Assembly: GCA_023387735.1 (NCBI GenBank)
Contig: JAEWHP010000011.1
Location: 1 to 20,590, forward strand
From: Pseudomonadota bacterium
GTDB taxonomy: Bacteria; Pseudomonadota; Alphaproteobacteria; Rhizobiales; Xanthobacteraceae
Reading direction: 5' to 3'
DNA: 20,590 nucleotides
Shown here: positions 7,049-14,214 of the stretch, one piece after another
Numbering within the stretch: position 1 is the stretch's first letter
Layout: each line of letters begins with the position of its first letter
Notes under the pieces: generated by a model
The model's input: the letters and a program-made list of their open reading frames with translations, nothing else
Databases searched by the model: none
What the model was told of the DNA's origin: nothing
Program-made: the position numbers and the translations under genes

Positions 7049-8068
7049 CTAGTTCTGTAACTGGCCGAGCCTCCGCCTCGCATCGGCCGAACCGAGTTCG
7101 GCGGCCTTTTGGTACCATAGCCGCGCCGTCGCGGGGTCGGAGGCGACGCTGCGCAGGTCCTGGCTACCCAGCACCTGCGGATCATACGTGCCTGCCAGCA
7201 TCAGCGCCGCCTCGGGTTCCTGCGCGTCCGCCGCGCGCTCAAGCAGCAGCCGGGCGGACGTGATGTCGCCGATCGCAAGCAGACCCTTCGCCCGCTTCAG
7301 CAGCGCTGCGAGTTCTTCCCGGTCGATACGTCTTGCCGGCGGCGCAGCTTCGCGGGGCGGCGGTGCGGCCTCGCGGACGGCCGGCATAACCGGCGCGGCC
7401 TCACGGGCGGCTTCGCGCGCGATCGGCTCCGGCACCGTGACATTGCCCTTCGCCGCGCTTTGATAGGCGGCAGCGATTTCATCGCGGGTCGGGGCTGCCG
7501 CGGCCAAAGCGTTGGCAATCGTGACGGCTGTCGGGGGCGTGTTGCGGCGGGCCACCTGCGGGTCCGGCATGGCCGCCGCCGGTTCGGGCGTTGCCGGGGC
7601 AGCGACGCGCGGCGGCAACTGCTCCGCGGATTGCACCGTTTCCTGCTCCGCCGTGCCGTACTGGACAGGCGCGGAGCCGCCAAGCGAGGCCTTGACGTTG
7701 ACGATCACGGCGCGCGTCGAGTCGATGGAGAACAGCGCAAGCAGGCCGCCGATCGCCGCCACGACGACGCCCGCGGTCACAATACGTCCCACCCGCACTC
7801 TTTTCCGATGGCCGCCCGCGAAGGCGTATTCGGAAAGCAGTTGATTGGACTCTTCCTCGTAGGTGGAGAGAAACAGCGGGACCGGCTCGTGTGGCCGCCG
7901 CTGCTCATATTGCGGCTGCCGCTCGTCGTATAACGTCTCTGTCTGCTCATATGGCAGCTGGTAGGGCTGCTCATACCGGCTGGTCTCATACAACCTGGGA
8001 TCGTTGATGGCTTCGTCGAATCTGTCGAATGGATCCCTTGTTTGAACCGGCCGCGTATTGTCCACCAT
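7049..8068 (-). CDS. Membrane protein with C-terminal Sel1-like/TPR repeats
   Basis: A 339-residue protein of unknown function. The N-terminus (about 1-85) is cytoplasmic-looking and rich in Tyr, Glu and Gln (YEQPYQLPYEQTETLYDERQ). A basic stretch HRKRVR precedes one transmembrane helix (about 95-115). A Pro/Ala linker follows, with repeated REAA units (about residues 218-245). The C-terminus (about 251-336) has two Sel1-like helical repeats (LLERAADAQEPEAALMLAGTYD and LWYQKAAELGSADARRRLGQLQ). The likely topology is N-in with the repeats in the periplasm, consistent with a protein-protein interaction scaffold. ATG 8068 has GGGGAG at good spacing; a TTG at 8092 in the same frame is less likely. 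It heads a probable two-gene operon with the TAXI gene. Confidence 0.8.
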   Translation of the reverse strand: MVDNTRPVQTRDPFDRFDEAINDPRLYETSRYEQPYQLPYEQTETLYDERQPQYEQRRPHEPVPLFLSTYEEESNQLLSEYAFAGGHRKRVRVGRIVTAGVVVAAIGGLLALFSIDSTRAVIVNVKASLGGSAPVQYGTAEQETVQSAEQLPPRVAAPATPEPAAAMPDPQVARRNTPPTAVTIANALAAAAPTRDEIAAAYQSAAKGNVTVPEPIAREAAREAAPVMPAVREAAPPPREAAPPARRIDREELAALLKRAKGLLAIGDITSARLLLERAADAQEPEAALMLAGTYDPQVLGSQDLRSVASDPATARLWYQKAAELGSADARRRLGQLQN

Positions 8069-8467
8069 TTTGATGCTCTCCCCACTTACCAACGCAACGG
8101 CGGGCGTCCCTCAGCCCTGCATCTGTTTTTGCTCTTCTTGATGTACGAAGGCCCCGCTTGTTGGGAACATAAATTCGCACACGGAATGGGTTCAAAAAAC
8201 GACGCTGGCCGCTGCGAATGGGGAGATATTTTGGTTTGATTGAGGCGGAGCTGCGACATCCATGACAAGGCCGTTACCTGAACGACACAAATAGTTGCAG
8301 CGACGACACAAAGTGTAACGACGAAAGCCGTCCGCAATCCGACCCGCGTCGCGCGCGGGCCGTTCTTGCATTTGTTCCTGCAGCTGTTTTTGCAATCTCA
8401 ACGGGTGATCATTGGTTGGGAGGCGAAAACCGCTGAATGAAGTGTGACGATTCCGCCGCAGCGGCCG
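8069..8467. other. Gap of about 400 bases without a convincing gene
   Basis: This stretch separates the Sel1-like gene from the MDR oxidoreductase, both on the minus strand. It should contain the promoter of the Sel1-like gene. Two overlapping minus-strand frames are of interest. One, down from 8401 with a TTG start, reads RLQKQLQEQMQERPARDA, an amphipathic helix. The other, down from 8337 with a TTG start, reads AFVVTLCVVAATICVVQVTALSWM, a hydrophobic helix. Neither has a ribosome-binding site. They could be a decayed small membrane-protein gene, but this is weak. No terminator, repeat or RNA gene is evident. Confidence 0.4.
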
Positions 8468-9442
8468 TCACGGATGCAGGATCACCTTGCCCATCGCCTG
8501 GCGGCCGGCGAGCACTTTCAGCGCTTCGGCGGTTTGCGCCAGCGGGAACGTGCGGTCGACATGCGAGGAAATCTTGCCTTCTGCGGTCCACTTGACGAGC
8601 TTCTCCAGGTTGACGCGGTTCTTCTCCGGATTGAGCCTCGTCCATGCGCCCCAGAACACGCCGCGGATATCGCAGCCCTTGAGCAGCGCCAGATTGAGCG
8701 GCATCTTCGGAATGTCGCCGGCCGCGAAGCCGATCACCAGGAAACGTCCTTCCCACGCGATGGCGCGCAGTGCGGCTTCTGCGTAGCTTCCGCCCACGGG
8801 ATCGAAGATGATGTCGACGCCCTTGCCGCCGGTGAGCCGCTTGAGCCCTTCCTTCAGATCCTCCTTGGCGTAGTTCAGCGTGAGTTCGGCGCCATGCGCC
8901 TTGGCAAATTCGAGCTTCTCGTCCGAAGAGGCGCAGGCGATCACCTTCAGCCCCATCAGCTTGCCGAGTTCGCAGGCCGCAAGCCCGGTGCCGCCGGCTG
9001 CGCCCAGCACCGCAAGCGTCTCGCCCGCCTTCGGACTGGCGCGATCTTCCAGCGCGTGCAGCGCGGTGCCGTAGATGATGATGATGCCGGCGGCGCGATC
9101 GAAATCGAGGTTGTCGGGAATCTTGACGATCGTGTTGGCCGGCAGCGCGATCTTTTCGCGCGCGCCGTTGTGGCCGCAGGACGCCACCACGCGGTCGCCG
9201 ACCTTCAGGTCGGTCACGCCGGCGCCGACGCTTTCGATCACGCCGGCGACTTCGGCGGCCGGCGAAAACGGAAACGGCGGCTTGATCTGGTACTTGCCCT
9301 GGATCATCAGGATATCGAAGAAATTCAGCGCCGCGGATTTGATCGCGATCACCGCCTGGCCCGGCTCGGCGATGGGATCGGGGATGTCGGCCAGCACGAG
9401 ATCGTCGGGTTGGCAATATTGCGAGCAGAGAATGGCTTTCAT
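8468..9442 (-). CDS. NADPH:quinone oxidoreductase-like MDR family protein
   Basis: A 324-residue zinc-independent medium-chain dehydrogenase/reductase. The N-terminal GroES-like domain has ALNFFDILMIQGKYQIKPPFPF and AGVIESVGAGV-KVGDRV. The Rossmann nucleotide-binding loop is VLGAAGGTGLAA (about 145-156), and the later DIIFDPVGGSY motif is typical of quinone oxidoreductases. No structural or catalytic zinc ligands are apparent. The family reduces quinones or enoyl-type substrates with NADPH in the cytoplasm; the true substrate is not predictable. ATG 9442 is chosen because AGGTG lies upstream. The gene is divergent from an SDR of the dienoyl-CoA reductase type, which may hint at related acyl-CoA chemistry. 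Confidence 0.88.
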   Translation of the reverse strand: MKAILCSQYCQPDDLVLADIPDPIAEPGQAVIAIKSAALNFFDILMIQGKYQIKPPFPFSPAAEVAGVIESVGAGVTDLKVGDRVVASCGHNGAREKIALPANTIVKIPDNLDFDRAAGIIIIYGTALHALEDRASPKAGETLAVLGAAGGTGLAACELGKLMGLKVIACASSDEKLEFAKAHGAELTLNYAKEDLKEGLKRLTGGKGVDIIFDPVGGSYAEAALRAIAWEGRFLVIGFAAGDIPKMPLNLALLKGCDIRGVFWGAWTRLNPEKNRVNLEKLVKWTAEGKISSHVDRTFPLAQTAEALKVLAGRQAMGKVILHP

Positions 9443-9578
9443 GGACGCACCTGGTTTTCGGACCGACAAGGGAAATCTCGATGCTTCATGCCGGATTTGA
9501 AGCCGGGCTACAATCCGATTCGGAAGAATGCCAAACCGCAGGAAATGCGGATGACGGTGGTGAAGGGGGATTCAAACG

Positions 9579-10418
9579 ATGTTTGAAAAAGGCCTGCTGG
9601 CGGCAAAGCGGATCCTGGTAACCGGCGGTGGCTCCGGGCTCGGAGCCGCGATGGGACGGCGCTTCGTCGAACTGGGCGCCGAACTGATCATCTGCGGCCG
9701 CCGGCTCGACCTGCTGGAGGCGACCGCGGCACAGATGCGCGACGAGCTTGGCGGAAAGGTCGCCGTGGCCAGATGCGATATCCGCGACGGCGCGGCGGTC
9801 GATGCGATGATGGACCAGATCTGGCGCGACGCGCCGATCGATGTTCTGGTCAACAATGCTGCCGCGACGTTCATCGCGCAGACCGAGCACCTCTCGTTCC
9901 GCGCGGCCGATGCGATCCTGGCGCCTACATTGCACGGTGCGATGTATTGCACGCTCGCCGCGGGCAAGCGCTGGATCGACAGCGGGCACAAGGGCGTGGT
10001 GCTGAGCATTCTCTCGACCTCGACCATCACCGGCCGCGCCTTCACGGTTCCCTCGGCGATGGCGAAGTCCGCCGTGCTGGCGATGACGAAAAGTCTTGCA
10101 GTGGAGTGGGGACCAAAGGGCGTGCGCACGGTCGCGATCGCGCCCGGCGCGTTTCCAACCCCGGGCGCTTCGGGTCAGCTTCGCCCCGAAGGGCGCGACG
10201 AGAGTTGGGCGCATCGCAATCCGCTCGGCCGCGCCGGAGAACATCGCGAACTTTCCAATCTCGCGAGTTTTCTGATCTCCGATCAGGCGGGCTACATCAA
10301 CGGCGAGATGGTGGTGCAGGACGGCGGCTCGCATCTGCGCAGTTCGGGTGCCGAGGATCTCCTGCAATGGACCGATGCGCAGTGGCAGCGGCAGCGCGAA
10401 GGCCGCACCAAAACGTGA
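9579..10418 (+). CDS. SDR family oxidoreductase, 2,4-dienoyl-CoA reductase-like
   Basis: A 279-residue short-chain dehydrogenase/reductase. The cofactor motif is TGGGSGLG (15-22), and NNAA is at 92-95; GRR at 40-42 after the second strand suggests NADPH. The segment TGRAFTVPSAMAKSAVLAMT followed by KSLAVEWG strongly resembles 2,4-dienoyl-CoA reductases, whose active site uses Ser-x3-Lys (here S159 and K163) instead of the usual Tyr-x3-Lys. In human DECR1 a separate Tyr lies 15 residues before the Lys; here that position is S148. The DECR1 catalytic Asn corresponds to H119 (TLHGA). The enzyme may therefore act on enoyl- or dienoyl-CoA esters, or be altered. The start has AAGGGGG upstream. It is divergent from the MDR gene. 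Family confidence is high, substrate confidence low. Confidence 0.9.
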   Translation: MFEKGLLAAKRILVTGGGSGLGAAMGRRFVELGAELIICGRRLDLLEATAAQMRDELGGKVAVARCDIRDGAAVDAMMDQIWRDAPIDVLVNNAAATFIAQTEHLSFRAADAILAPTLHGAMYCTLAAGKRWIDSGHKGVVLSILSTSTITGRAFTVPSAMAKSAVLAMTKSLAVEWGPKGVRTVAIAPGAFPTPGASGQLRPEGRDESWAHRNPLGRAGEHRELSNLASFLISDQAGYINGEMVVQDGGSHLRSSGAEDLLQWTDAQWQRQREGRTKT

Positions 10419-10594
10419 GGTCGCAGCCTGCTTCACGATTGCCAGAATCACTTGAAAAGGGTTCGAATGGAATCACGTAAGGAGCGGTGGTCAAGGCCGT
10501 AAGCGCCTTCCCAAAAAAGCATTTCCCGGCTATCCATCCCCGGCGGCCGATGCGCCCTCGGGCCATCTTCCAGTCACAATGATGAGGGAACCAG

Positions 10595-11254
10595 TTGTCC
10601 GTGTTGCGATTGCTGACATTTCTGGTTGCCGTTGCGGCGTTGTGCGGGGTGACTTCCGTCGCGCATGCGCAAGGCGCTGCCCCGAAGGGGGCCAAGGATG
10701 CGGCAAAGGAAGCGCCCAAACCTGCCCCTGCACCTGCGGCAAAGTCGACCGCTGCAAAGCCTGCTGCGAAACCGGAACCAGCTGCGACCGCCGCGGCAGG
10801 CGGCGCGGAGCCGACGCTGATCGGGCAGTTCGGCACTTGGGGTGCCTACACCGCGGCGCCGAACGGTAAGAAGGTATGCTTCGCGCTGGCGAAGCCTTCG
10901 TCATCGAAAACAAATCCGCCGAATCGTCCGCGCGATCCCGCCTATGCCTTCGTCTCAACGCGACCGGCGGAGCGAGTCGTCAACGAAGTCTCGATCATGA
11001 TCGGCTATGCGTTGAAGCCGGGGTCGGAATCCTCACTCGAGGTCGGCGGCTCGTCCTATGCGATGTACACCCAGGGCGACGGGCTCTGGATCAAGAACGC
11101 CGCGGAGGAAGAGCAGATGGTCAGCGCCATGCGCAAGGGGGCCGACGCGACCGTCAAGGGCACCTCGGCCAAGGGCACCGACACCGTCGACGTCTTCTCC
11201 CTGAAGGGATTGTCCCAGGCGCTCGACCGGCTGGCGCAGGATTGCAAGCGTTAA
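10595..11254 (+). CDS. Invasion-associated locus B (IalB) family secreted protein
   Basis: A 219-residue exported protein. The Sec signal runs to about residue 25 (LRLLTFLVAVAALCGVTSVAHA), followed by a low-complexity Ala/Pro/Lys linker (27-70). The IalB-like domain starts at IGQFGTWGAY and includes KVCFALAKPSS (C95), DPAYAFVSTRPAERVVNEVS, a WIKNAAEEEQMVSAMRKG stretch and the C-terminal QDCKR (C217). The two cysteines probably form a disulfide in the periplasm. IalB was named in Bartonella, but the family is widespread in non-pathogenic Rhizobiales, so a virulence role should not be assumed. The start is a TTG at 10595 with GAGGGA six bases upstream; a GTG at 10601 is possible but spaced too far. 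Confidence 0.85.
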   Translation: MSVLRLLTFLVAVAALCGVTSVAHAQGAAPKGAKDAAKEAPKPAPAPAAKSTAAKPAAKPEPAATAAAGGAEPTLIGQFGTWGAYTAAPNGKKVCFALAKPSSSKTNPPNRPRDPAYAFVSTRPAERVVNEVSIMIGYALKPGSESSLEVGGSSYAMYTQGDGLWIKNAAEEEQMVSAMRKGADATVKGTSAKGTDTVDVFSLKGLSQALDRLAQDCKR

Positions 11255-11316
11255 GCTTGTTTGGCCCAATTTGACGTTGTTTGCGGGCCCTGGAAGCCCT
11301 ATTTGATGCTCTCTCC

Positions 11317-11410
11317 CCTCATGGTGCGGAGGCGCTTGCGCCGTCTCGAACCATGAGGCCCGGCTCTCATCCTTCGAGACGCGGCGAAGGCGCCGCTCCT
11401 CAGGATGAGG
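11317..11410. repeat. Double-hairpin intergenic repeat element (REP-like)
   Basis: Two palindromes lie side by side. The first pairs CCTCATGGT (11317-11325) with ACCATGAGG (11350-11358) and has an inner GGCGC-TT-GCGCC. The second pairs CTCATCCT (11366-11373) with AGGATGAG (11402-11409) and has an inner GCGGCG-AAGG-CGCCGC. I recall this two-part 'CTCATGGT / CTCATCCTTCGAGACGC' element as abundant between Bradyrhizobium genes; this was not checked. It lies between ialB-like and rlmN and ends 28 bases before the rlmN start. It may act in transcript termination or stability, or may be a RAYT-mobilised element. Confidence 0.75.
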
Positions 11411-11437
11411 GAGAAACCTCCCTGCAACAGAAATACG

Positions 11438-12664
11438 ATGACCGCAGTTTCGACCGAAACGAATTCCGCCGCGACCTCGACCCTGGCGCCGCTCGAGAAG
11501 ATCCCGCTCGAAGCCTATGTGCCGCCGGCCAAGCCGTCGCTGATCGGCCTGTCGCGTATCGAGATCGCCGACCGGCTGGGCGAGATCGGCGTTCAGCCGG
11601 CGCAGCGCAAGATGCGCACGCAGCAGCTCTGGCACTGGATGTATGTCCGCGGCGCCACGACGTTCGACGAGATGACCAGCATCTCCAAGGATATGCGCGC
11701 GCAGCTTGTGGAGCATTTCACCGTCGACCGTCCCGAAGTGGTCGCCGAGCAGGTTTCCAACGATGGCACCCGTAAATGGCTGCTGCGTCTGCCGAGCGGC
11801 GATTCGTTCCAGAAGGCGCATGAAGTCGAGTGCGTCTACATTCCCGAAACCGATCGCGGCACGCTGTGCGTTTCCTCGCAGGTCGGCTGCACGCTGAATT
11901 GTTCGTTCTGTCATACCGGCACGCAGCGGCTGGTGCGCAACCTCACGGCGGGCGAGATCGTCGGCCAGATCATGGTCGCACGTGACCGCCTCAACGACTG
12001 GGCCGATCGCGAGACGCCGACCGGCAGCCGCCTCGTCACCAACGTCGTCATGATGGGCATGGGCGAACCGCTCTACAATTTCGACGCGGTGCGCGATGCG
12101 CTGCTGATCACATCAGACAATGAAGGCATCGGCATTTCCCGCCGTCGCATCACGCTGTCGACCTCGGGTGTGGTGCCGAACATCGTCCGTATCGGCGAAG
12201 AAGCCGGCGTGATGCTGGCGATTTCGCTGCACGCCGTGCGCGACGAGTTGCGCAACGAGCTGGTGCCGCTCAACCGCAAACATCCGATCGCCGAGTTGCT
12301 GCAGGCCTGCCGCGACTATCCGGGCTCTTCGAACGCGCGGCGCATCACCTTCGAATACGTGATGCTCAAGGGCGTCAACGATTCCCTGGATGACGCCAAG
12401 CTCTTGGTCAAACTGCTCAAGGGCATCCCCGCGAAGATCAATTTGATTCCGTTCAACCCGTGGCCGGGCACGAAGTACGAGTGTTCGGACTGGGAACAGA
12501 TCGAAAAGTTCTCCGAGTACATCTTCAATGCCGGCTATTCGTCGCCTGTGCGAACCCCGCGCGGCCGCGACATCCTCGCTGCCTGCGGCCAGTTGAAATC
12601 GGAAACCGAAAAACTGTCCGCGCGCGAGCGCCAGGCGCTCCGCGCCATGGCGATGACGGATTGA
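11438..12664 (+). CDS. rlmN: Dual-specificity 23S rRNA/tRNA adenine-C2 methyltransferase RlmN
   Basis: A 408-residue radical SAM enzyme that methylates C2 of A2503 in 23S rRNA and, in known cases, A37 of some tRNAs. The iron-sulfur cluster motif CTLNCSFC has cysteines at residues 151, 155 and 158. The two mechanistic cysteines of the family are present: C144 in TLCVSSQVG and C383 in AACGQL. MMGMGEPLYN, TLSTSGVVP and NLIPFNPWPG are further RlmN hallmarks. The N-terminus is longer than in E. coli, as is common in alphaproteobacteria. ATG 11438 is preferred over ATG 11405, which overlaps the repeat and gives unrelated residues, although its ribosome-binding site is weak. Methylation of A2503 affects peptidyl-transferase fidelity and drug response. 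Confidence 0.97.
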   Translation: MTAVSTETNSAATSTLAPLEKIPLEAYVPPAKPSLIGLSRIEIADRLGEIGVQPAQRKMRTQQLWHWMYVRGATTFDEMTSISKDMRAQLVEHFTVDRPEVVAEQVSNDGTRKWLLRLPSGDSFQKAHEVECVYIPETDRGTLCVSSQVGCTLNCSFCHTGTQRLVRNLTAGEIVGQIMVARDRLNDWADRETPTGSRLVTNVVMMGMGEPLYNFDAVRDALLITSDNEGIGISRRRITLSTSGVVPNIVRIGEEAGVMLAISLHAVRDELRNELVPLNRKHPIAELLQACRDYPGSSNARRITFEYVMLKGVNDSLDDAKLLVKLLKGIPAKINLIPFNPWPGTKYECSDWEQIEKFSEYIFNAGYSSPVRTPRGRDILAACGQLKSETEKLSARERQALRAMAMTD

Positions 12665-12682
12665 GAATGACATGTCAAAGTA

Positions 12683-12773
12683 CGTCATGGCCGGGCTTGT
12701 CCCGGCCATCCACGTCTTTGCTTCATCTCGTCCAGGGAATACGTGGATGCCCGGGACAGGCCCGGGCATGACG
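12683..12773. repeat. Long intergenic inverted repeat (Rhizobiales-type)
   Basis: A 33-base arm at 12683-12715 is matched in reverse complement by 12741-12773 at 30 of 33 positions, with a 25-base loop. Each arm itself contains a GGCCGGG/CCCGGCC-type or GCCCGGG/CCCGGGC-type palindrome. Two of the three mismatches are reciprocal changes in those inner palindromes, as expected when each small hairpin is conserved. I recall this 'CGTCATGGCCGGGCTTGTCCCGGC' element as very common in Bradyrhizobium and relatives. It lies 19 bases after the rlmN stop and could work as a terminator. Its translation creates spurious frames of the form PGIHVF and TWMAGTSPAMT. Confidence 0.8.
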
Positions 12774-12817
12774 GTGCAGAGAACATCGCCATCCATGATC
12801 AATGACGGTGTGTAAAC

Positions 12818-13309
12818 ATGTCCCTGATCGGCCGCCTCTTCGTGGTCTTCTTTGCATTCCTGGCCGCCTGCCTGGCGGCGGGGATGATCGTCGTCGGCGC
12901 GGTGCTGTATCCGGAGTTCAGCGATCTCGACACCGGAATGATCGACGAAAGCGCGATCAATGTCGTGCTCGGCTTCGGCTTCATCTTTCTCTCCGGCTTT
13001 GCGCTGCTGCCGGCGCTGGTCGTGGTGCTGATTACCGAGGCGTTTTATATCCGCAGCGTGCTCGCTTACGCGATCGGCGGCGCGGTCGTCGGTGCGGCCT
13101 GCTATCTCGGGCTTGTTCCCTTCGACCCGGACACACTGAAGTTCGACGGTATCGTGCGCCGCCACCTCGAAATCATGACGGGCGCGGGCATTGTCGCGGG
13201 CCTCGTCTACTGGCTGATCGCGGGCCGTACCGCCGGCGCCTGGCGCGAACCGCCGCGCCGCTTGCCGCCGCCACCGCCCTTGCCATCGCACTCGCGGCCG
13301 ACGTCGTGA
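12818..13309 (+). CDS. Small integral membrane protein of unknown function
   Basis: A 163-residue protein that I do not recognise by name. Four hydrophobic segments are visible: about 5-29 (GRLFVVFFAFLAACLAAGMIVV), about 48-75 (VVLGFGFIFLSGFALLPALV), about 78-98 (IRSVLAYAIGGAVVGAACYL) and about 120-137 (MTGAGIVAGLVYWLIAG). The C-terminus is a Pro/Arg-rich tail (REPPRRLPPPPPLP). It is clearly a polytopic inner-membrane protein. Codon use matches its neighbours, and the frame is well supported by the hydrophobic pattern. The ribosome-binding site is weak. It is followed at 39 bases by a PAP2 phosphatase gene on the same strand, so the two may be co-transcribed. Confidence 0.75.
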   Translation: MSLIGRLFVVFFAFLAACLAAGMIVVGAVLYPEFSDLDTGMIDESAINVVLGFGFIFLSGFALLPALVVVLITEAFYIRSVLAYAIGGAVVGAACYLGLVPFDPDTLKFDGIVRRHLEIMTGAGIVAGLVYWLIAGRTAGAWREPPRRLPPPPPLPSHSRPTS

Positions 13310-13348
13310 GCCTTTTCAACATCCGCCGCCTCGGCTAAACCCCGCGCC

Positions 13349-14110
13349 ATGAATCGGACCGGACTCTTTATAGCGCTCGGCTTGTCGCTCATCATCGGAT
13401 TGCTGTTCGGAATCTATCCCGAACTCGACCTCAAGCTGGCGGCATTGTTCTACGATCCCGCGAGCGCGACGTTCCCGCTGAAGCAAAATGGACTTGCCGC
13501 CTTCGCGCGCGATGCTGCGATGTGGATTGCCTGGGCCCTTGCCTTGCCCGCGCTGTTTGCGATCGTCGCGAAATTGCTGCGGCCGGACCGGCCGATGCTG
13601 ATACCGGGACGCGCGGCGATGTTCCTGCTGCTCACGATCCTGCTCTCCGCAATCGTGCTGAGCAACCTCACCTTCAAGAGCCACTGGGGCCGGCCGCGGC
13701 CGGTGGTGGTGACCGAATTCAACGGCCCCTGGCAATTCGTGCCGTGGTGGGATCCGCGCGGCGAGTGCGGGCGCAATTGCTCGTTCTTCTCCGGCGAGGG
13801 CGCCACCGCCTTCTGGACCTATGCTCCCGCGGCCCTGACGCCCCCGACATGGCGTCCGCTGGCCTATGTGGCGGCGACCCTGTTCGGGACCGTCACCAGC
13901 GGCTTGCGGATGGCGTTCGGCGGGCATTTCTTTACCGATGTCGCCATTTCCGGCCTGGTCAGCTTCTTCGTGATCTGGCTGGCGTATGCGTTGATCTATC
14001 GCTGGCCGTCGACGAGGCTGACGAACATGCACGTCGAGGCCACGCTGGCGCGTTGGGGCCGGCCGGGCTACCGCCTTTGGCGGCGCTGGACCGGGCGCAC
14101 GGCCGAGTAG
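13349..14110 (+). CDS. PAP2 family membrane phosphatase
   Basis: A 253-residue protein with about six hydrophobic segments and the three PAP2 motifs. Motif 1 is KSHWGRPRP (K110, R117, P118). Motif 2 is CSFFSGE (S148, G149, E150). Motif 3 is SGLRMAFGGHFFTD (R187, H193, D197). PAP2 enzymes remove phosphate from lipid phosphates such as undecaprenyl pyrophosphate, phosphatidic acid or lipid A, on the membrane. Motif 2 normally reads PSGH; here the His is Glu, preceded by two nearby cysteines (C140, C144) that may form a disulfide. The SGE form occurs, as far as I recall, in some lipid A phosphatase-like proteins, but this is not verified. Substrate is unknown. ATG 13349 is the first start in frame. 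Confidence 0.88.
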   Translation: MNRTGLFIALGLSLIIGLLFGIYPELDLKLAALFYDPASATFPLKQNGLAAFARDAAMWIAWALALPALFAIVAKLLRPDRPMLIPGRAAMFLLLTILLSAIVLSNLTFKSHWGRPRPVVVTEFNGPWQFVPWWDPRGECGRNCSFFSGEGATAFWTYAPAALTPPTWRPLAYVAATLFGTVTSGLRMAFGGHFFTDVAISGLVSFFVIWLAYALIYRWPSTRLTNMHVEATLARWGRPGYRLWRRWTGRTAE

Positions 14111-14214
14111 CCCGGCGCGGGGCGGCATTAAACGCGTGCCCCCCACCGAGAAATTTGTTATTCGCGCCCTCAAGCCGCACGCGGCATTCTGCCATTTCGA
14201 CCGATTGGAAGCTC

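Noticed and set aside
12113..13291. A 392-codon minus-strand open frame across rlmN, the repeat and the membrane-protein gene
   Set aside because: It is antisense to two well-supported genes and includes the translated intergenic repeat that is a known source of false calls.
13522..14214. N-terminal extension of argG by 231 codons
   Set aside because: It overlaps the PAP2 gene in another frame. The ArgG homology begins at 14215, where a ribosome-binding site is also present.
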